A stretch of DNA of 64,000 nucleotides from Pictodentalium vernedei (GCA_031216915.1 CM062291.1:31053023-31117022); one strand, 5' to 3'. Counted from the stretch's first letter, positions 20,111 to 29,894 are shown. Notes: generated by a model not told the origin, from the letters alone. Numbers and translations: made by a program.

Positions 20111-21115
20111 TCCGTATTGCATTGTAAGCACTGTACTGGACGAGCTTTGGACGCGATTTCTTACTATAGGAGATCCTCTTCTTCGCTATTCTATGCGACT
20201 AAAGTGGAGGCTCTTCCGTCGTGGTGTAGGGATCTTTATGTTCATATTGTTGATCCCTCCATACTACTCATTGCTATTTTTTAGTATACTTGTTTCACAA
20301 GATCTACTGCAGCCTGTTATTATTTAGGTTATAGGTTTATGTTACCTCATACCTATGCACTCTACGATAGTTTACAATTGAGTCTTTTGTCTCTTTATCT
20401 AAGTCGGTTAGTAACTTTTTGATAAATAGACTTAGAATCTTTAGATTAAATTCCTATACGGATTTTAACTTCGGTTCTTATTTAGCTAAGTAATCATTTG
20501 AGCCTCTGGAAACAGTAGTTTTCAAATTCTGACCTTTTAGACAGTAATTCTGTTGGTTTCTCTTTTACTGTAGAGTCAGTGAGTTTCATGCACTATCGAT
20601 GGATGATTTTCACTTTCATAGTTTCGGAATCAATACTTCCGTTACTATTTAGGTTGGATTGTTGCATAAGAGTTAGGCTCCTATTATCCGGAACCTATTA
20701 TTTTAAGGTCCTTCCGTCTTCGTATGGGCATAGGCCTTTACTCTTTCCGGGTACAGTTTATGTATTTATAAACAGATATCTGTTTATTACAAGGGCGTAA
20801 GCTTCTTCTGTCTTTGATGTCTAGTAGAAGGACGTTACGCTCCATTTTATTATTAATGGATTCTATTAACTATCGGTACTGCTTATGGTATATCATTGAC
20901 TTAGCAGTTGTGCTTAAGATTTCGGCTCATGAAGTAAGAGTTCTTCTACTTCTTGGGCTTACTTTAATAGTGTCGCTATTATAGATTTTTGAAGGCCGCT
21001 CATTGCGCTCAGCCATCCACATTCATGAATTTTATCTTAGAAATATCGAGTCAATTTCTTGATGCCTCTTTTGTTAGGTCTATTATCTACTGCTCAGAAT
21101 GTCATTCTCTTAACA
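20110..21115 (+). pseudogene. Decayed tyrosine recombinase (nested copy)
   Basis: Aligns with the recombinase ORF of the outer copy but has many frameshifts and stops. Short matches such as AGTTTCATGCACTATCGATG and GGCTCATGAAGTAAGAG mark the catalytic blocks. No functional enzyme can be encoded. Confidence 0.8.
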
Positions 21116-21159
21116 GTTGCTACTATAGCTAGGTAGACTGTCTGTTTCGGCAGTGTCTC

Positions 21160-21223
21160 CGTTCGGCTGCCCTCTTCGCTCTGGGCTATTTGACCCAGGG
21201 CAAGAAAAGGGGGGGGGGGGAGG
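21160..21223 (+). other. Conserved DIRS 3' hairpin plus G-run (nested copy)
   Basis: The block GCTCTGGGCTATTTGACCCA is unchanged from the intact copies although the ORF just upstream is decayed. A G-run follows. Confidence 0.65.
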
Positions 21224-21552
21224 GTGTTCCCTTGGGTCACCTGTTTTACTATGAAAACAAGGGGATACCTCCTCCGGAGTTAGTAATTCTGAGCTGTTAT
21301 TGGGATGGTTGTTTAGTGAGAAGTTTAAGTTTATAAAATTCATTCAAGTCTTAGTTTTTAAAGTATAGCTTTTGAATATTGCATATGTCAACGGACATGA
21401 TTATGCAATTCTCAGACACTTTTAGGAGTATAAGAGTCTCTATTCTCTAGACTTACTTTATTATTGGCTTACTTTAAAAATTATTAGTATAAGGATTATA
21501 TTGGATATTAATAGAGTACATGGATGTATGAAGCTCAATTTTGGAAGGTGTT

Positions 21553-21587
21553 GTATCTTTCTAATTTATCATAAATAAGAAAGATAC
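21553..21587 (+). other. Conserved DIRS 3' hairpin 2 (nested copy)
   Basis: GTATCTTTCT and AGAAAGATAC arms kept; the loop differs slightly. Confidence 0.65.
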
Positions 21588-21701
21588 ATGTAAGGCCTAT
21601 TACTTCTTTTCCCTACAGGGGATGACTCTATTTTATTTTATTGAGCGTATTCCATTTTGCTCTATGTCCTTGGCCCTCCAGCCTTTTTACTATTCAGCTA
21701 T

Positions 21702-21783
21702 GTCTGGGTCATTGGTACAGTATAAAAATGTTAAAAAATTTATAGTAATTTATATATTTTTTATACTTACCAATGACCCAGAC
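21702..21783 (+). repeat. DIRS internal complementary region (nested copy)
   Basis: 82 bp; the reverse complement predicts the element's right end at 22085 and left start at 15082, as observed. Confidence 0.9.
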
Positions 21784-21856
21784 GGGGATGGCCCTCCCAG
21801 GAGTTGGGAACTCTTGCCTCCCCGCTGAGTACATAGCGCTTACCAGGCACTGGTTA

Positions 21857-22047
21857 TTAGAATGATAAATGGCGCCAATTTCGGAACGTCCTTGACACTG
21901 CGCATGCGCAGTAAGGGCGAAGTGTGGAGGGCCTTTCAGGACATGTTTTCTTTAGTTTTAGATGCAAATTTTGGGGATTGGGGGGCAAAATTTGTGTTTG
22001 GCCCTATATTTTAAGAGTTAGCACCAGCTATGTCTGGGTCATTGGTA
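21857..22047 (-). repeat. DIRS right inverted terminal repeat (nested copy)
   Basis: Identical to the left repeat at 15094-15284 in inverse orientation. Confidence 0.9.
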
Positions 22048-22775
22048 AGTATAAAAAATATATAAATTACTATAAATTTTTTAACTTTCGAGGCATGGGC
22101 CTCTTGTTGTCATTCTTGCTAATTGTTGCACTGCTTATTCAGTGTTTCCTCTCCCCTAGCCTTCTAAAGTCCCCCCTTGCAATTCTCCCATGCTTTTGGC
22201 ATATTTTTGAGAAATTTCATTTCTAAAATTTCCTGGGAGAGTTGCTTGGTTACAGAATGTTTTCTGTTATTTTCCCCATAGTTACGTTTTCACCCATGGG
22301 TGTATAACGTTTGTGTTCTGCATCTTCCATCTGATGTTCTGCAGATTCTCCCCTGGGAGTCTCTGTTTTGCATCAGATAGAGTGTAATTGATGACTGATT
22401 CCGGGCCAGTTTTTTCAGTGCCTGGAGTCATGTTTTCTGGTGTTTTTACACTGTTTGTTTTCATTGGCAACAGCCTTTTTTGAGGGGGGCTGTTTGCCTT
22501 TGCTGTAGTTTATCTCACTATAAGATACATTTATATTATCCGAAAGTGTCTCATTAATTATTTTATATAAATTTAAAATTTTTGACCACACTTTGCCATC
22601 GGATCCATCGGGGCTCAATGTTACTTTTCAGCAACTTGGGCTTCGCTGAAAAAATATTTTTTCAAAATTATTTTGTTTTGCAATTGTTTTTTCATTTATT
22701 AATGGATCATGTTATTATGTATCTTTGTGTCAGGGGTTTTTGCGAGTAACTAGGACTTATTGTTGTTCTTTCACA

Positions 22776-24869
22776 ATGAAGGGACGTTGTTCAAATTGTA
22801 ATAGGAAGAAATCTTCCTCTGACTTTCATGATCATTGTATTAATTGTAGTCAGTGTTCTCGCATTAATCCTTGTCCTATATGTGAACATTGGGATGAGAA
22901 ACATTGGAAACGTGTGTCACGATATGTTGTTTCTGGAGAAAGAGCGATGCCGGCTCTTTCTCCGCAAGGTCACTCTACTCTCTCAGTTTCTATTTCAGAG
23001 GAACCAGAACAGGGTGATGTTTCCATGTTATCTTCTTCAAGTGTGCGTCCGTCGTCACAAATGAATTCAGAGCTAGCGGCAAAAGTGCTCATGGAGATTA
23101 GACCAATGTCATCCGCTAGCTCGCCCGGTGTAGCGTCCATTCACCGAATGGTTCGGCAGCCGGGTTCGTCCGATGCGGTCCAAGAGGAAATTTTGGGTGA
23201 TGCGAGCACTATAAACATAATAGATGCACACCCAGTGACGGCGGATAGTAAGCGAGAACGGAGGAAGCCTTTTAGTCCGGTTCCTAGCTCGTCCAGGTCC
23301 AGCCGGGCCGCGAGCGAGAGAGGTCCCTCTCTCGTACAACAACATCTGGGACCAGATGTTGTGGTACAAAATGTGTCTTTAGCGGAGCATTCGTCCGTCG
23401 CTCGGGACGCTCCGTTGTATAAGCAGTCCGCAGAGACTGTTAAGGCTTCCTCTTCTCGTCAGCGCACACGACCGCACCTTGGCTGCGTGACCGCCGATAT
23501 ATTACCAGCTTCGCCGATCAAGGATTCTTCGGCGACCAGGTCACACCATCCGGCAGCCAGGGATTCGAGACCGATGGACTCCGGACGTTCGCATAGGAAA
23601 AGTATGCGGGAGCCATCTGATGCGGAGCTGCCCTCGGCGAAGCAGCGAAAGACTGTGCCTCCGCAGGTCTCGACGCCGGACATTCTTGTGCAGATAGCAC
23701 AGCTTATCGCAGCATCCCAGCAGCCGACAGAAACGGTGTCGGATCGAGAATTATCCGACGGCGCTGGGTCGGTACGCTCCGCCGAAGCATCGGGGACGGA
23801 CAACCGGGAACACCGACCGGATGGTGAAAGGGATACGGATGACTTGGAGCTATCCCTTTCGGAACAACATAAAGCTGCCGTGGACTTCATCCGGCACTTT
23901 CTCCCTCAAGTTGTTCCGTCGGGCCAGACTGCTGCGCTTCCGGACAAGAGAATTATAGCGTCATTGGACTCTGAATTTTTTGAGCGGTTCAGGGACATCG
24001 CTCCCGAGTTTCCGTCGCAGTCCAATAATGTTGCTAGAACATTTGAATTATTGAACGACGCTATATTTAAACTTGCTTCCAGGACGGGGAAAGCAGGTTT
24101 CTTGTCCGCTAATACTCTCAACCTGCCTTTCATTAATGCAAGGAATAAATTCGATACGGCAGGACAGGGTATACCGAGAGTTCCTCTGCGTATTGACGAC
24201 GAGGCGGAAGACTTAGAGCTATCATTACCGTCGTCAGCTTCTATTCCAACCGCGGTGTTGGAAACAGCTATTGCGTCTAACAGAGCCAATTTAGATGCCT
24301 TATCTTACGCAGATCACCTTACTAAGGCGTTATCACTGCGCCTTCAAGGGGAAGAGTTTCAGGATATACAATCCTCTTTAAGACTTCTTTCAAGGGCAGT
24401 AGCTTATTCCACGTGTAACTCCGCCCTTTCAGTGGCAAATCTGGAGTTGGTTAGACGTGACGCAGCCCTAGCTACATCCACACTAGTGGATTCTAAGGTG
24501 AAGAACTCTCTTAGAGTCGCTTCGGTCTCAGGAGAACTTCTCTTTGACGGCAAGCTTTCCGCTATTTATGATAAAATTAAAAAGAAAGCTAATGATTCTC
24601 TGTTGTTCAGATCTGCTCCTAAGAAGTCAGATACAGCAGACACGAATAAGACAGGCACTTCTGGGTCTAATGTGCCCAAGAGAGGTTCCTATAGAGGTTC
24701 CGGTGCGTCCTCTTGGTCTTATTCGAGAGACCGTCAGGATAGCGACTCTCGTTCGGGACGTCCTTCAGGCCGGGACAATCGGTCGGACGCCCCGAGGTCG
24801 ACGAGGCGAGGTGCGGGTCGTGGAAGACGTGGTTTCTCCTACCGCAGGCCTCGCAGGTCCAGGAGGTGA
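22776..24869 (+). CDS. DIRS ORF1, intact Gag-like protein (outer copy)
   Basis: Starts at the first in-frame ATG (22776), 697 codons, stop TGA 24867-24869. An N-terminal Cys cluster (Cys5, 8, 21, 24, 27, 33, 36; also CPICEHW) suggests a metal-binding module. The middle is Ser-rich. The region around LSEQHKAAVDFIRHFLPQ to VANLELVRRDAALATSTLVD is predicted mostly helical by eye and may be the structural part. The last ~60 residues are Arg/Gly/Ser-rich, consistent with RNA binding. The same protein in copy 2 carries a frameshift, so this is the intact reference in the window. Function is inferred from DIRS relatives. Confidence 0.85.
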   Translation: MKGRCSNCNRKKSSSDFHDHCINCSQCSRINPCPICEHWDEKHWKRVSRYVVSGERAMPALSPQGHSTLSVSISEEPEQGDVSMLSSSSVRPSSQMNSELAAKVLMEIRPMSSASSPGVASIHRMVRQPGSSDAVQEEILGDASTINIIDAHPVTADSKRERRKPFSPVPSSSRSSRAASERGPSLVQQHLGPDVVVQNVSLAEHSSVARDAPLYKQSAETVKASSSRQRTRPHLGCVTADILPASPIKDSSATRSHHPAARDSRPMDSGRSHRKSMREPSDAELPSAKQRKTVPPQVSTPDILVQIAQLIAASQQPTETVSDRELSDGAGSVRSAEASGTDNREHRPDGERDTDDLELSLSEQHKAAVDFIRHFLPQVVPSGQTAALPDKRIIASLDSEFFERFRDIAPEFPSQSNNVARTFELLNDAIFKLASRTGKAGFLSANTLNLPFINARNKFDTAGQGIPRVPLRIDDEAEDLELSLPSSASIPTAVLETAIASNRANLDALSYADHLTKALSLRLQGEEFQDIQSSLRLLSRAVAYSTCNSALSVANLELVRRDAALATSTLVDSKVKNSLRVASVSGELLFDGKLSAIYDKIKKKANDSLLFRSAPKKSDTADTNKTGTSGSNVPKRGSYRGSGASSWSYSRDRQDSDSRSGRPSGRDNRSDAPRSTRRGAGRGRRGFSYRRPRRSRR

Positions 24870-26859
24870 TGGCTTAAACCTCTTTCGCGTTCCGGTTGGC
24901 GAAAAGTTGTCGAGCTTTTCACAAGAGTGGGCGTCGATTACGGACGACCCTTGGGTGAGAGGAGTGACTTCGGAAGGTCTAAAGATATCCTTCAAACGAA
25001 AGCCTCCATTAACTCGAAGTCCAAAGTGGACTCATCTTCCGTCAAATCCACAGAAAAGAGACGCTCTGTTATCAGAAGTGCAGTCTCTTTTAATGAAGAA
25101 CGCGGTAGAGGTTGTAGAAAACCAGGAATCTCCGGGATTCTACAGCCATCTGTTTCTGGTTCCGAAACCAGACGGCTCGTTCCGTCCAGTCATAGATTTG
25201 AGCTGGATAAACAAGCTGATCGTCGCTCCGAAGTTTTATATGGAGACGATTCGATCGGTCAGAGCGAGTATTCGGGTGAACGATTATGCAACGAGCATAG
25301 ATCTCAAAGATGCGTACTTTCACATCATGGTACATCCGACATTCCGAAAGTATCTACGCTTCGCAGTCCTTGGAGTGGTGTACCAATTCCGGGCGATGTG
25401 CTTCGGATTGAATCTAGCACCCTGGGCTTTCACTCGGGTAATGAACTCGGTAATGATCTACTTCCGAGCTCATTCGTCTGCGGTAACGTCGGCCTACCTG
25501 GACGACATTCTTCAGAGGTACGGCAACGAGTTAACACTTCAGAACGATGTTCAGAATCTTCTTCTATTGCTCCGACGTCTCGGTTTTATAGTAAACGAGG
25601 AGAAGTCGGATCTGGTGCCGTCCAAGTCATTCACTCATCTGGGAATGAGCTTCGAGACGCACAACAATCTCGTTCGTCTGCCGTTAACCAGAGCGAAACT
25701 AGTCAGTTGTTACACTCGCTATTGTCTGCACGCAGACAAAGTCACGGCGAGAGAATTTATGAGACTGATAGGTCTGTGCGGAGCCGCCGTGGATCTCATT
25801 CCGATGGGGCGGTTACGCACACGTCCTCTTCAAATTTTCCTGACTCAGAATTGGAGTGTGAAAATTCATTCGCTCCATGTAGACGTTCTCTTGTCAGATC
25901 AAGTGAAACAAGAGATTCAGACTTGGGCAAACATTCAGTGGTTAACTCAAGGAGTTCCGCTGCAGTTGCCGGATCCGAGTTTTACCGTTATGACGGATGC
26001 CAGTCAAACAGGTTGGGGTGCATCATTAATCCCAACGGATTCGAGATGCCAGGGTCTTTGGGATCCGCAATTCCTGTCCAAGCACATAAACATCAAGGAA
26101 ATGATGTCAATTTGGCTTGCGTTACGTCACTGGATGGACATTATTCACGATGCTCATGTCCAAATCCTATCCGACAATACGACAGTAGTGGCGTATATAC
26201 GGAATCAGGGAGGCACTCATTCAGTTCCGTTGTTCAATCTAACGGAAAGAATCCTTCTGTTTGCGTTAGAACATCACGTTCTTCTTTCGGTCCGTCACAT
26301 ACCGGGTCGTCTGAATGTGCTAGCAGACTCCCTTTCACGAAAGGGTCGTTTGTTGCCGTCGGAGTGGACTCTCAACAAACAAGTATTCAATCAGATTTGC
26401 TACCAATGGGAACGGCCAATGATAGACTTATTTGCGACACATCTCAACAATCAGTTGCAGACGTATGTGTCTCCGTGTCCGGATCCAAGAGCATTTGCAG
26501 TAGACGCTCTGTCGATCCCTTGGGACGGAATGATAGGATATGCGTATCCTCCAGCGCCGTTAATTCAACAAGTATTGCTAAAGATAAAACAATCTCAATG
26601 CAAGATTCTATTGGTAGCATCTCTGTCGCCACAGAGACCGTGGATAAATCTACTCAGGTGTCTGTTGTGGGACCTACCGCGGAAGCTTCCTCCACGGGAG
26701 GATCTTCTTTCGCAGGGGAAATCGCGCCAACTCCATCACAACCCGCAAGGTCTCAACCTTCACGTTTTTCCGTTGTGCGGTCCTTCTTGCATGGCAAGCA
26801 CTTTACAGGACGAGCAGTGGACGCGATTTCTAACTGTAGGAGGACCTCCTCTTCGCTAA
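24544..26859 (+). CDS. DIRS ORF2: reverse transcriptase, RNase H, methylase-like region (outer copy)
   Basis: The open frame is 771 codons, overlapping the end of ORF1 in another phase; the true start is uncertain (an ATG at 24568 is possible, or a frameshift from ORF1). RT motifs: PKPDGSFRPVIDLSWINK, TSIDLKDAYFHIMVHP, CFGLNLAPWAFTRVM, YLDDIL from about residue 318. RNase H: MTDASQTGWGASL from about 483, SDNTTVVAYIRN, IPGRLNVLADSLSR. From about 624 (DLFATHLNN) to the end lies the part corresponding to the DIRS methylase-like domain. Catalytic Asp residues of RT are present. The protein would copy element RNA to DNA. Confidence 0.88.
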   Translation: MTASFPLFMIKLKRKLMILCCSDLLLRSQIQQTRIRQALLGLMCPREVPIEVPVRPLGLIRETVRIATLVRDVLQAGTIGRTPRGRRGEVRVVEDVVSPTAGLAGPGGDGLNLFRVPVGEKLSSFSQEWASITDDPWVRGVTSEGLKISFKRKPPLTRSPKWTHLPSNPQKRDALLSEVQSLLMKNAVEVVENQESPGFYSHLFLVPKPDGSFRPVIDLSWINKLIVAPKFYMETIRSVRASIRVNDYATSIDLKDAYFHIMVHPTFRKYLRFAVLGVVYQFRAMCFGLNLAPWAFTRVMNSVMIYFRAHSSAVTSAYLDDILQRYGNELTLQNDVQNLLLLLRRLGFIVNEEKSDLVPSKSFTHLGMSFETHNNLVRLPLTRAKLVSCYTRYCLHADKVTAREFMRLIGLCGAAVDLIPMGRLRTRPLQIFLTQNWSVKIHSLHVDVLLSDQVKQEIQTWANIQWLTQGVPLQLPDPSFTVMTDASQTGWGASLIPTDSRCQGLWDPQFLSKHINIKEMMSIWLALRHWMDIIHDAHVQILSDNTTVVAYIRNQGGTHSVPLFNLTERILLFALEHHVLLSVRHIPGRLNVLADSLSRKGRLLPSEWTLNKQVFNQICYQWERPMIDLFATHLNNQLQTYVSPCPDPRAFAVDALSIPWDGMIGYAYPPAPLIQQVLLKIKQSQCKILLVASLSPQRPWINLLRCLLWDLPRKLPPREDLLSQGKSRQLHHNPQGLNLHVFPLCGPSCMASTLQDEQWTRFLTVGGPPLR

Positions 26860-27815
26860 ACTATGCGGCTAAGTGGAAGGTTTTTCGTCGTTGGTGTAGG
26901 GATCATTCTGTAGATATATTTGATCCCTCTATACCAGACATTGCAAACTTTCTAGTATACTTGTTTGACGAAATCAAACTGCAGCCTGTTACTATAAAGG
27001 GTTATAGATCTATGTTATCTGATACCTATGCACATCATGATAGTTTACAAATTGGATCTAATGTCTCTTTATCGAAGTTGGTTAGAAACTTTTCGATAAA
27101 TAGACCCAGAACTCTTAGATTAATTCCTAAGTGGAATTTAGCTTGGGTTCTCCTTAAATTGAAGGAAAAGCCATTTGAACCTCTTGGGACAGTAGATTTC
27201 AAATTCTTATCTTATAAGACAGCTTTTCTCTTAGCTTTCTCTTCTGCCAGAAGAGTCAGTGAGCTTCATGCACTATCGGTGGATGATTCTCATTATCGTA
27301 GTGTTGGGAACACTATCACCTTCACTACTAATGTGGGTTTTTTAGCTAAGAATCAGGCTCCTAATAAATATCCGGAACCTATTGTTATTAAGTCTCTTCC
27401 GTCTTCAGACGGGCGTAGGCCTTTACTCTGTCCTGTTAGAGCACTACGTATCTATAAACAGAGATCTCAGTTTATCAGAAAGGGACGGAAACGTTTCTTT
27501 CTGTCTTTGATGCCTAATAGAAAGGACATTTCAGTCCATTCTATTGCTAGATGGATTCAGTTAACTATCCGTACTGCTTATGAAGATTTATCTTCTTCTC
27601 AGCAGTCTGTGCTTAAGATTTCTGCTCATGAAGTAAGAGCTCTTTCTACTTCCTGGGCTTATGCTAATAGTGTTGCTATTACAGATTTAATGAAGGCTGC
27701 TTATTGGTCTCAGCCATCCACATTTACGAATTTTTATCTCAGAAATATTGAGTCCATTTCTGGAGACCTGCATTGTTTAGGTCCGTTATCTGTTGCTCAG
27801 AATGTCGTCCACTAA
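26598..27815 (+). CDS. DIRS ORF3: tyrosine recombinase (outer copy)
   Basis: Placed from ATG 26598 (406 codons) to TAA 27815, overlapping the ORF2 C-terminus. The frame is open from 24927. Catalytic set intact: Arg776, His901, Arg904 and Tyr937 in the 962-residue numbering, that is 219, 344, 347 and 380 from the proposed Met. This enzyme would integrate the circular intermediate, and could be the source of integrase for the defective nested lineage (inference). Confidence 0.88.
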   Translation: MQDSIGSISVATETVDKSTQVSVVGPTAEASSTGGSSFAGEIAPTPSQPARSQPSRFSVVRSFLHGKHFTGRAVDAISNCRRTSSSLNYAAKWKVFRRWCRDHSVDIFDPSIPDIANFLVYLFDEIKLQPVTIKGYRSMLSDTYAHHDSLQIGSNVSLSKLVRNFSINRPRTLRLIPKWNLAWVLLKLKEKPFEPLGTVDFKFLSYKTAFLLAFSSARRVSELHALSVDDSHYRSVGNTITFTTNVGFLAKNQAPNKYPEPIVIKSLPSSDGRRPLLCPVRALRIYKQRSQFIRKGRKRFFLSLMPNRKDISVHSIARWIQLTIRTAYEDLSSSQQSVLKISAHEVRALSTSWAYANSVAITDLMKAAYWSQPSTFTNFYLRNIESISGDLHCLGPLSVAQNVVH

Positions 27816-27858
27816 ACAGTTGCAACTATAGTTATGCAGGCTTTCTGTTCCGGCAGTG

Positions 27859-27935
27859 ACTCCGTCCGGCTGCCCTCTTCGCTCTGGGCTATTTGACCCA
27901 GGGCAAGGGGAAGGGGGGGGGGGGGGGGGCGGGTG
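27859..27935 (+). other. DIRS 3' hairpin plus long G-run (outer copy)
   Basis: Same structure as at 601 and 12374, with the longest G-run of the four copies. Confidence 0.6.
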
Positions 27936-28273
27936 TTCCCTTAGGTCACCTGCTTTATAGTGAAAAGCAAGGGAATGCCTCCTCCAAGTCAGTATTTCTG
28001 AGTCGCTTCCGGGATGGTTTTAAAGTGTAATATTAATGTTTAAATTCATTCATGTCTTATTTTTAAAGTGTAGCTCGGTGTGAAGCATTTGTATATGTCA
28101 AGTGTCAAACGGGCTTTAATATACAATACTCGGACACTTTTAAATGATTATAAAGAGTCTCAATTCTCTGGACTACTTTATTTATTGGCTTGCTTTAAAA
28201 ATAATTAGTATAAGGGTTATACTGGATGTTAATAGAGAACATGAATGTTATTGTGCTCAATTATTTAGGGTAG

Positions 28274-28310
28274 TGTATCTTTCTAATTTAATATTAAATA
28301 AGAAAGATAC
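28274..28310 (+). other. DIRS 3' hairpin 2 (outer copy)
   Basis: GTATCTTTCT / AGAAAGATAC stem, as in the other copies. Confidence 0.6.
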
Positions 28311-28425
28311 ATGTAAAGCCTAATACTCCTTTTCTCCTTAAGGGGTTACCTCTTTACTATATAGTTGAGCTTATTGGATTTTCCTCTATGTCCTAGGCCC
28401 TCCAGCCTGTTTACTATTCAGCTAA

Positions 28426-28507
28426 GTCTGGGTCATTGGTACAGTATAAAAATGTTAAAAAATTTATAGTAATTTATATATTTTTTATACTTACCAATGA
28501 CCCAGAC
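28426..28507 (+). repeat. DIRS internal complementary region (outer copy)
   Basis: 82 bp; predicts the right end at 28810 and the left start at 14685, which match the borders with the split MITE. Confidence 0.92.
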
Positions 28508-28582
28508 GGGGATGGCCCTCCCTGGAGTTGGGAACTCTTGCCTCCCCGCTGAGTACATAGCGCTGACCAGGCACTGCCAGTA

Positions 28583-28772
28583 AGAATGATAATTGGCGCC
28601 AATTTCGGGACGACTGCGTCATTGCGCATGCGCAGTAGAGGCGTAGTATGGAGGTCCTTTAGGACATGATTTCTTTTTGTTTTGGATGCAAATTTTGGGG
28701 ATTGGAGGGCAAAATTTGTGTTTGGACCTGGTTTTGTTAGAGTTAGCACCAGCTAAGTCTGGGTCATTGGTA
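28583..28772 (-). repeat. DIRS right inverted terminal repeat (outer copy)
   Basis: 190 bp; three mismatches to the left repeat at 14697-14886. Confidence 0.9.
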
Positions 28773-28810
28773 AGTATAAAAAATATATAAATTACTATAA
28801 ATTTTTTAAC

Positions 28811-29007
28811 TTTTTAAATCTTTTAAAAAATATTTCAACAAAACCATATCATGTGACCCCTCTTTGGAACGAGCTCGACAAGCTCGTTCCAAAGAGGGGT
28901 CACATGATATGGTTTTGTTGAAATTTTTCAAAAAATAATATTTTTTCAGCAACTGTATTTGCATTTTACACGGGCGGATGCGGGCGATTCATTGGGTAAA
29001 GGGTTAA
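28811..29007. repeat. Right part of the type B MITE split by DIRS
   Basis: Continues the MITE begun at 14632, with the full hairpin (CATGTGACCCCTCTTTGG and its complement) and the end TTGGGTAAAGGGTTAA. Confidence 0.85.
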
Positions 29008-29220
29008 AGAAATTTGCTCTTGGTCGTGAAGTATAAATTCTTATGTAAAAATTGATTAATTTTTGTCTTTTGTATCAGTCAAAAGCAGCCAGCAATAACT
29101 GTTGATTACATTATTCCAAAATATCTTTATTATTATTTATATTTTTAGCAAAATGTGGTATCTACTCCTTTATAGGAATGAGCTCAACGTGCCATAGACT
29201 GAACAATATACTTTAACCCT

Positions 29221-29458
29221 GAACCCTTTACCTAACATGAAAAGCAGACGACACTTGCAAACAAAATTCTTGAATAACTCATTTTTTTCATTTTTTGTCT
29301 CAAAAACATAGGTTATGGCCCTTCATTGGAACGTTCCAAAGAGGGGTCATAACCTATGTTTTTGAGACAAAAAATGGAAAAAAAATAATGAAAATTAATT
29401 GGTGATTTTTGTGAATAGCGCAGGCCAGTTTTTGCCATTACGTTGGGTAAACGGTTAA
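29221..29458. repeat. piggyBac-like MITE, type A, shortened loop
   Basis: Ends CCCTTTACCTAACATG and GTTGGGTAAACGGTTAA. The hairpin centre is reduced to GGAACGTTCC. Confidence 0.8.
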
Positions 29459-29885
29459 AATGTTTGAAATTTTAGAATCAAGTATTGATATATGGCCACA
29501 AAAAATTACCAAAAATCACCTTTCAAATTTCATTTTTGTAAAGCCCCCTCCTGAAGAGATTGAGGGGTAGTCTGGTCTGGTCTGGTCTGGTCCCTTTGTC
29601 TGGTCTGGTCTGATCCCTTTGTCTTGTCTCGTCTGGTCTGGTCTCTTTGTCCTCCGGTGGTAGGGGGTTGGGTTTGTAACAAAAGAAAAACCACTTAAGG
29701 GTAATTCCTAAGGGTGTCCGACCATCAGAGCACACATTCAGTACCTTAAATGGTAGGAGGTGTAGCCAGGCACAAAAAATTTCAATTGTCCAAGTACTGG
29801 GTATTGTTTCCTTAAGTGGTAAACCCTTTGTCCTTAAATGGTAAGGGGTTGGGTTTGCAACAAAAGAAAAAACACTTAAGGGTCA
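29459..29885. repeat. TCTGG-repeat stretch and 35-bp duplicated phrase
   Basis: A degenerate (TCTGG)n tract lies at 29570-29650. The phrase GGGGTTGGGTTTGYAACAAA, followed by an AAAAMCACTTAAGGGT stretch, occurs at ~29665 and ~29848. Non-coding. Confidence 0.5.
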
Positions 29886-29894
29886 ATTTCATTG

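Larger units (their letters stand above)
15082..22085 (+). mobile_element. Decayed, RT-deleted DIRS element nested in the outer copy
   Basis: A 7,004-bp element with its own terminal repeats, internal complementary region and 3' hairpins. Removing it rejoins GTTGCCTAT to TTTCGAGGC, which is exactly the uninterrupted sequence in copy 2, so the insertion made no target duplication. Internally every ORF is broken, the RT core is deleted (sequence passes from ORF1 end to RNase H near 19200-19245), and ORF1 is partly duplicated. Yet its two 191-bp inverted repeats are identical. This fits a defective lineage moved by proteins from intact relatives. Confidence 0.9.
14685..28810 (+). mobile_element. 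DIRS-like retrotransposon, coding-intact outer copy with nested insertion
   Basis: Without the nested 7,004-bp element this copy is 7,122 bp, close to the 7,116 bp of copy 2. All three ORFs are open. The 190-bp inverted repeats differ at 3 positions, so it is somewhat older than copy 2 and older than the nested copy. It interrupts a palindromic MITE. The nested element sits in its 5' leader 397 bp from the left end, so the coding region is uncut, but transcription from the left repeat would have to cross the insertion. Confidence 0.93.

Noticed and set aside
15082..22085. The nested element as simply an older insertion than its host
   Set aside because: Its flanks rejoin to the exact uninterrupted leader of copy 2 and its terminal repeats are identical, so it must have inserted after the outer element.
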